A stretch of 14,645 nucleotides of DNA from UBA1723 sp045641065 (GTDB lineage: Bacteria > Bacteroidota > Bacteroidia > Bacteroidales > Paludibacteraceae): assembly GCA_045641065.1 (NCBI GenBank), contig JAZUGF010000029.1, forward strand, positions 1-14,645, given 5' to 3'. This document shows positions 13,388-14,645 of this stretch, in pieces. The position numbers were made by a program, and so were the translations under genes. The notes beneath the pieces were generated by a model. The model was not told the origin of the DNA. It saw only the letters and a program-made list of their open reading frames with translations, and made no database searches. Numbering within the stretch: the stretch's first letter is position 1; each line of letters begins with the position of its first letter.

Positions 13388-14061
13388 AAGTTTTCGGAGA
13401 TCTCAAACTTGTGTGTGATAACTCTTTGTGATACGTCACGACCTTTTGTAGTCACTCCGCTTCCTTCTACACCGCCATTGCAATAGGATGTGTTTTTCAG
13501 GTCTGCCTCTATCTCATAATGTCCTTCTTCTTTGAAGAAATACAACGCAGTTTCTCCTTTTGCCTTGACTATTTCGTTGACATATTTATCATCCTTCTTC
13601 AACCTCCATTCCACGCCACTAAGGTCTGCATTATCATCTTTTACTTTCACGGTGAATGCAAGTCCTTCCTGTGGCCTTTTCAGAGTGACATTATCGCTTG
13701 GTTGGTTTTTGCTTGATGATTCTGGTACATGCGCAAAAACCACTGCTTCGTTATATGAATGTAGTGTGACAGACTTTTCGCTTATTGCTGTTTCCTTTAC
13801 GGTTCCATTCTCTTTTTTGAAGAGCGAAAAAGTGATTGTGTAGTCTTTTTCAGCAACCAAAGTGGTCAATCTAATATCTTGGTTTTTTGATTCCAATTTG
13901 TAACAATCGGTGATGTCCGCATTGTTTTTCGTATCTTTGATGGAAACCTTTAGTTCGTCAATTTCCGAATTGAAATCAAGCAAAAATTTTGGAGAAAAGA
14001 CAGCCTCTTTTCCTTGTTTTATATAGGCTGTTTTATCTTCAGAGATAGTTTTCCCATCCAT
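13357..14061 (-). CDS. 234-codon frame, probable second part of a split DUF4280 (PAAR-like) protein
   Basis: I do not recognise a named domain. The sequence is beta-rich and polar, with two or three segments of Ig-like character (VSIKDTKNNADITDCYKL; YTITFSLFKKENGTVKE; FTVKVKDDNADLSGVEWRLK; GHYEIEADLKNTSY) and no signal peptide or membrane helix. It begins MDGKTISEDKTAYIKQGKEA, which looks like the end of a DUF4280 domain (GK.I..ED....GG) rather than a true N-terminus. It overlaps the upstream DUF4280 frame by 23 bases, and removing one copy of a tandem GATG (plus-strand CATCCATC, 14055-14062) fuses the two frames exactly. Known PAAR-like proteins can carry beta-rich extensions and C-terminal cargo; that function here is inferred. 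Independent coupled translation is the alternative. Confidence 0.6.
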   Translation of the reverse strand: MDGKTISEDKTAYIKQGKEAVFSPKFLLDFNSEIDELKVSIKDTKNNADITDCYKLESKNQDIRLTTLVAEKDYTITFSLFKKENGTVKETAISEKSVTLHSYNEAVVFAHVPESSSKNQPSDNVTLKRPQEGLAFTVKVKDDNADLSGVEWRLKKDDKYVNEIVKAKGETALYFFKEEGHYEIEADLKNTSYCNGGVEGSGVTTKGRDVSQRVITHKFEISENLCKITTLFPK

Positions 14062-14413
14062 CAGTTATGTTTCCATGCTTTACTGTTGTGCTTTTATCAA
14101 AATTACCTTTAGCATAAATGCAAGTAGGGCCTTGTGGACTCTTATTTTGTGTACAGGTTGCAAATGGAGCAGTAGCTATTTTGAAAGTTACGTCTTTGTC
14201 GCTTGCTATAGCATTCCCCTGTGCCATAACCTTTTGGTTGCTTGCAACTAAAAGTTGGCTAGGTGCGGCTCCATACTGACATTTGAAAATTGCACCGTCG
14301 ACAACATATTGGTCTCCTGGTTGCACTTTAGTGCTATTTTTAGATGAATTTGAATTTTCGGAATTTGTCTTTGTACCGTTTTTCTTGTTTTGACTATTTA
14401 CAATATCATTCAT
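14039..14413 (-). CDS. DUF4280 (PAAR-like) protein, N-terminal part
   Basis: After a polar Asn/Ser/Lys-rich lead (about residues 1-32) comes the DUF4280 pattern: QYVVDGAIFKCQYGAAPSQL, a middle segment (VMAQGNAIASDKDVTFKI), then APFATCTQ...GPTCIYAKGNF. DUF4280 proteins are PAAR-like and are generally thought to cap or sharpen the spike of contractile injection systems (Type VI secretion or related) and carry effectors. Four cysteines are spaced as in the family. The domain breaks off at HGNITDGWENYL where relatives, as I recall them, continue into a glycine-rich end, which is found in the next frame. ATG 14413 fits; a -7 element TATGTTTG lies 51 bases upstream. No other secretion-system gene is in the window. 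Confidence 0.75.
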   Translation of the reverse strand: MNDIVNSQNKKNGTKTNSENSNSSKNSTKVQPGDQYVVDGAIFKCQYGAAPSQLLVASNQKVMAQGNAIASDKDVTFKIATAPFATCTQNKSPQGPTCIYAKGNFDKSTTVKHGNITDGWENYL

Positions 14414-14463
14414 TTTTTGCCTGTATAAATTAATAATTCGTTAAAATTCAATTGATTGTTGAC

Positions 14464-14471
14464 CAAACATA
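14464..14471 (-). promoter_or_regulatory. -7 element for the PAAR-like gene
   Basis: On the minus strand, TATGTTTG (14471-14464) fits TAnnTTTG and would give a leader of about 45 bases before the ATG at 14413. No TTTG lies at the expected -33 distance, so this is a single-element call. Confidence 0.45.
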
Positions 14472-14505
14472 ACTATGATTGTTAACTAATCTAATTTTAT
14501 ATTTA

Positions 14506-14634
14506 GACCTATAGGTCAAATTGCGTGGTGCGACATGTTCAAATCCCTTATGGTGTAAGGGGAAAATGGCAATTCAAAAGTTTGAAACAACAAATCGACG
14601 AACAAAATCATTCAATAGGTCAAATTGCGTGGTG
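14506..14634. repeat. 20-bp direct repeat with adjoining palindrome
   Basis: ATAGGTCAAATTGCGTGGTG occurs at 14511-14530 and again at 14615-14634, 104 bases apart and identical. The first copy overlaps the perfect 12-bp palindrome GACCTATAGGTC (14506-14517); the second does not. The bases between differ and contain a small hairpin, CCCTTA-TGGTG-TAAGGG (14545-14561). No coding frame is convincing from 14472 to the end. More copies may lie outside the window. Confidence 0.6.
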
Positions 14635-14645
14635 AAATAGTGTCA

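Noticed and set aside
14506..14645. CRISPR array
   Set aside because: Only two 20-base repeats with an 84-base gap, no cas genes nearby, and one copy is fused to a palindrome; spacing and repeat length do not fit.

Overview
The window looks like a piece of a Bacteroidales chromosome (Bacteroides/Prevotella-like). This rests on several promoters with the Bacteroidetes -7 element TAnnTTTG, moderate-to-low GC, poor Shine-Dalgarno sequences, and a gene set typical of that order: CreD with a winged-helix regulator, DUF2809, a LysM-like amidase and a DUF4280 protein. The genus cannot be fixed from sequence alone.

Layout. 1-135 is the end of an IS3-family (IS150-like) insertion sequence running out of the window to the left. 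180-3087 is a plus-strand envelope cluster: a polytopic membrane protein, a small winged-helix regulator, CreD, a 31-residue hydrophobic peptide and a DUF2809 membrane protein. The promoter regions before the first gene and before creD share the inverted repeat ACTTTG-N5-CAAAGT, a good candidate operator for the regulator encoded between them. 3130-3851 is a HigB-HigA toxin-antitoxin pair with its own promoter. 3886-6337 is mnmA followed, 3 bases later, by a secreted N-acetylmuramoyl-L-alanine amidase with two nearly identical LysM-like repeats. 6338-7648 holds two small genes (a secreted carboxypeptidase-regulatory-like protein and a zinc-ribbon protein) and two copies of a structured intergenic repeat.

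From 7672 leftwards everything is on the minus strand. A bidirectional terminator separates the zinc-ribbon gene from a Type III restriction-modification operon (mod then res, 4 bases apart). The target-recognition part of mod is much more AT-rich than the rest of the gene, which points to an exchanged specificity domain. Upstream of mod lies a 112-base nested hairpin followed by an intrinsic terminator, a good candidate for a small structured RNA, possibly the 6S class. Next comes an IS200/RAYT-like Y1 transposase lying between two 131-135 bp highly structured direct repeats. The right edge carries a DUF4280 (PAAR-like) reading frame and two further overlapping frames that read best as one ~399-codon gene broken by a 4-base tandem duplication and a 1-base loss. 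The last 130 bases contain a 20-bp direct repeat.

From 12000 to the right end the window has an accessory, mobile character (transposase, structured repeats, broken PAAR-like gene). 180-7650 looks like ordinary chromosome. The points most worth following are the structured repeats around the transposase, the candidate small RNA, the split PAAR-like gene, the shared operator and the mosaic mod gene.
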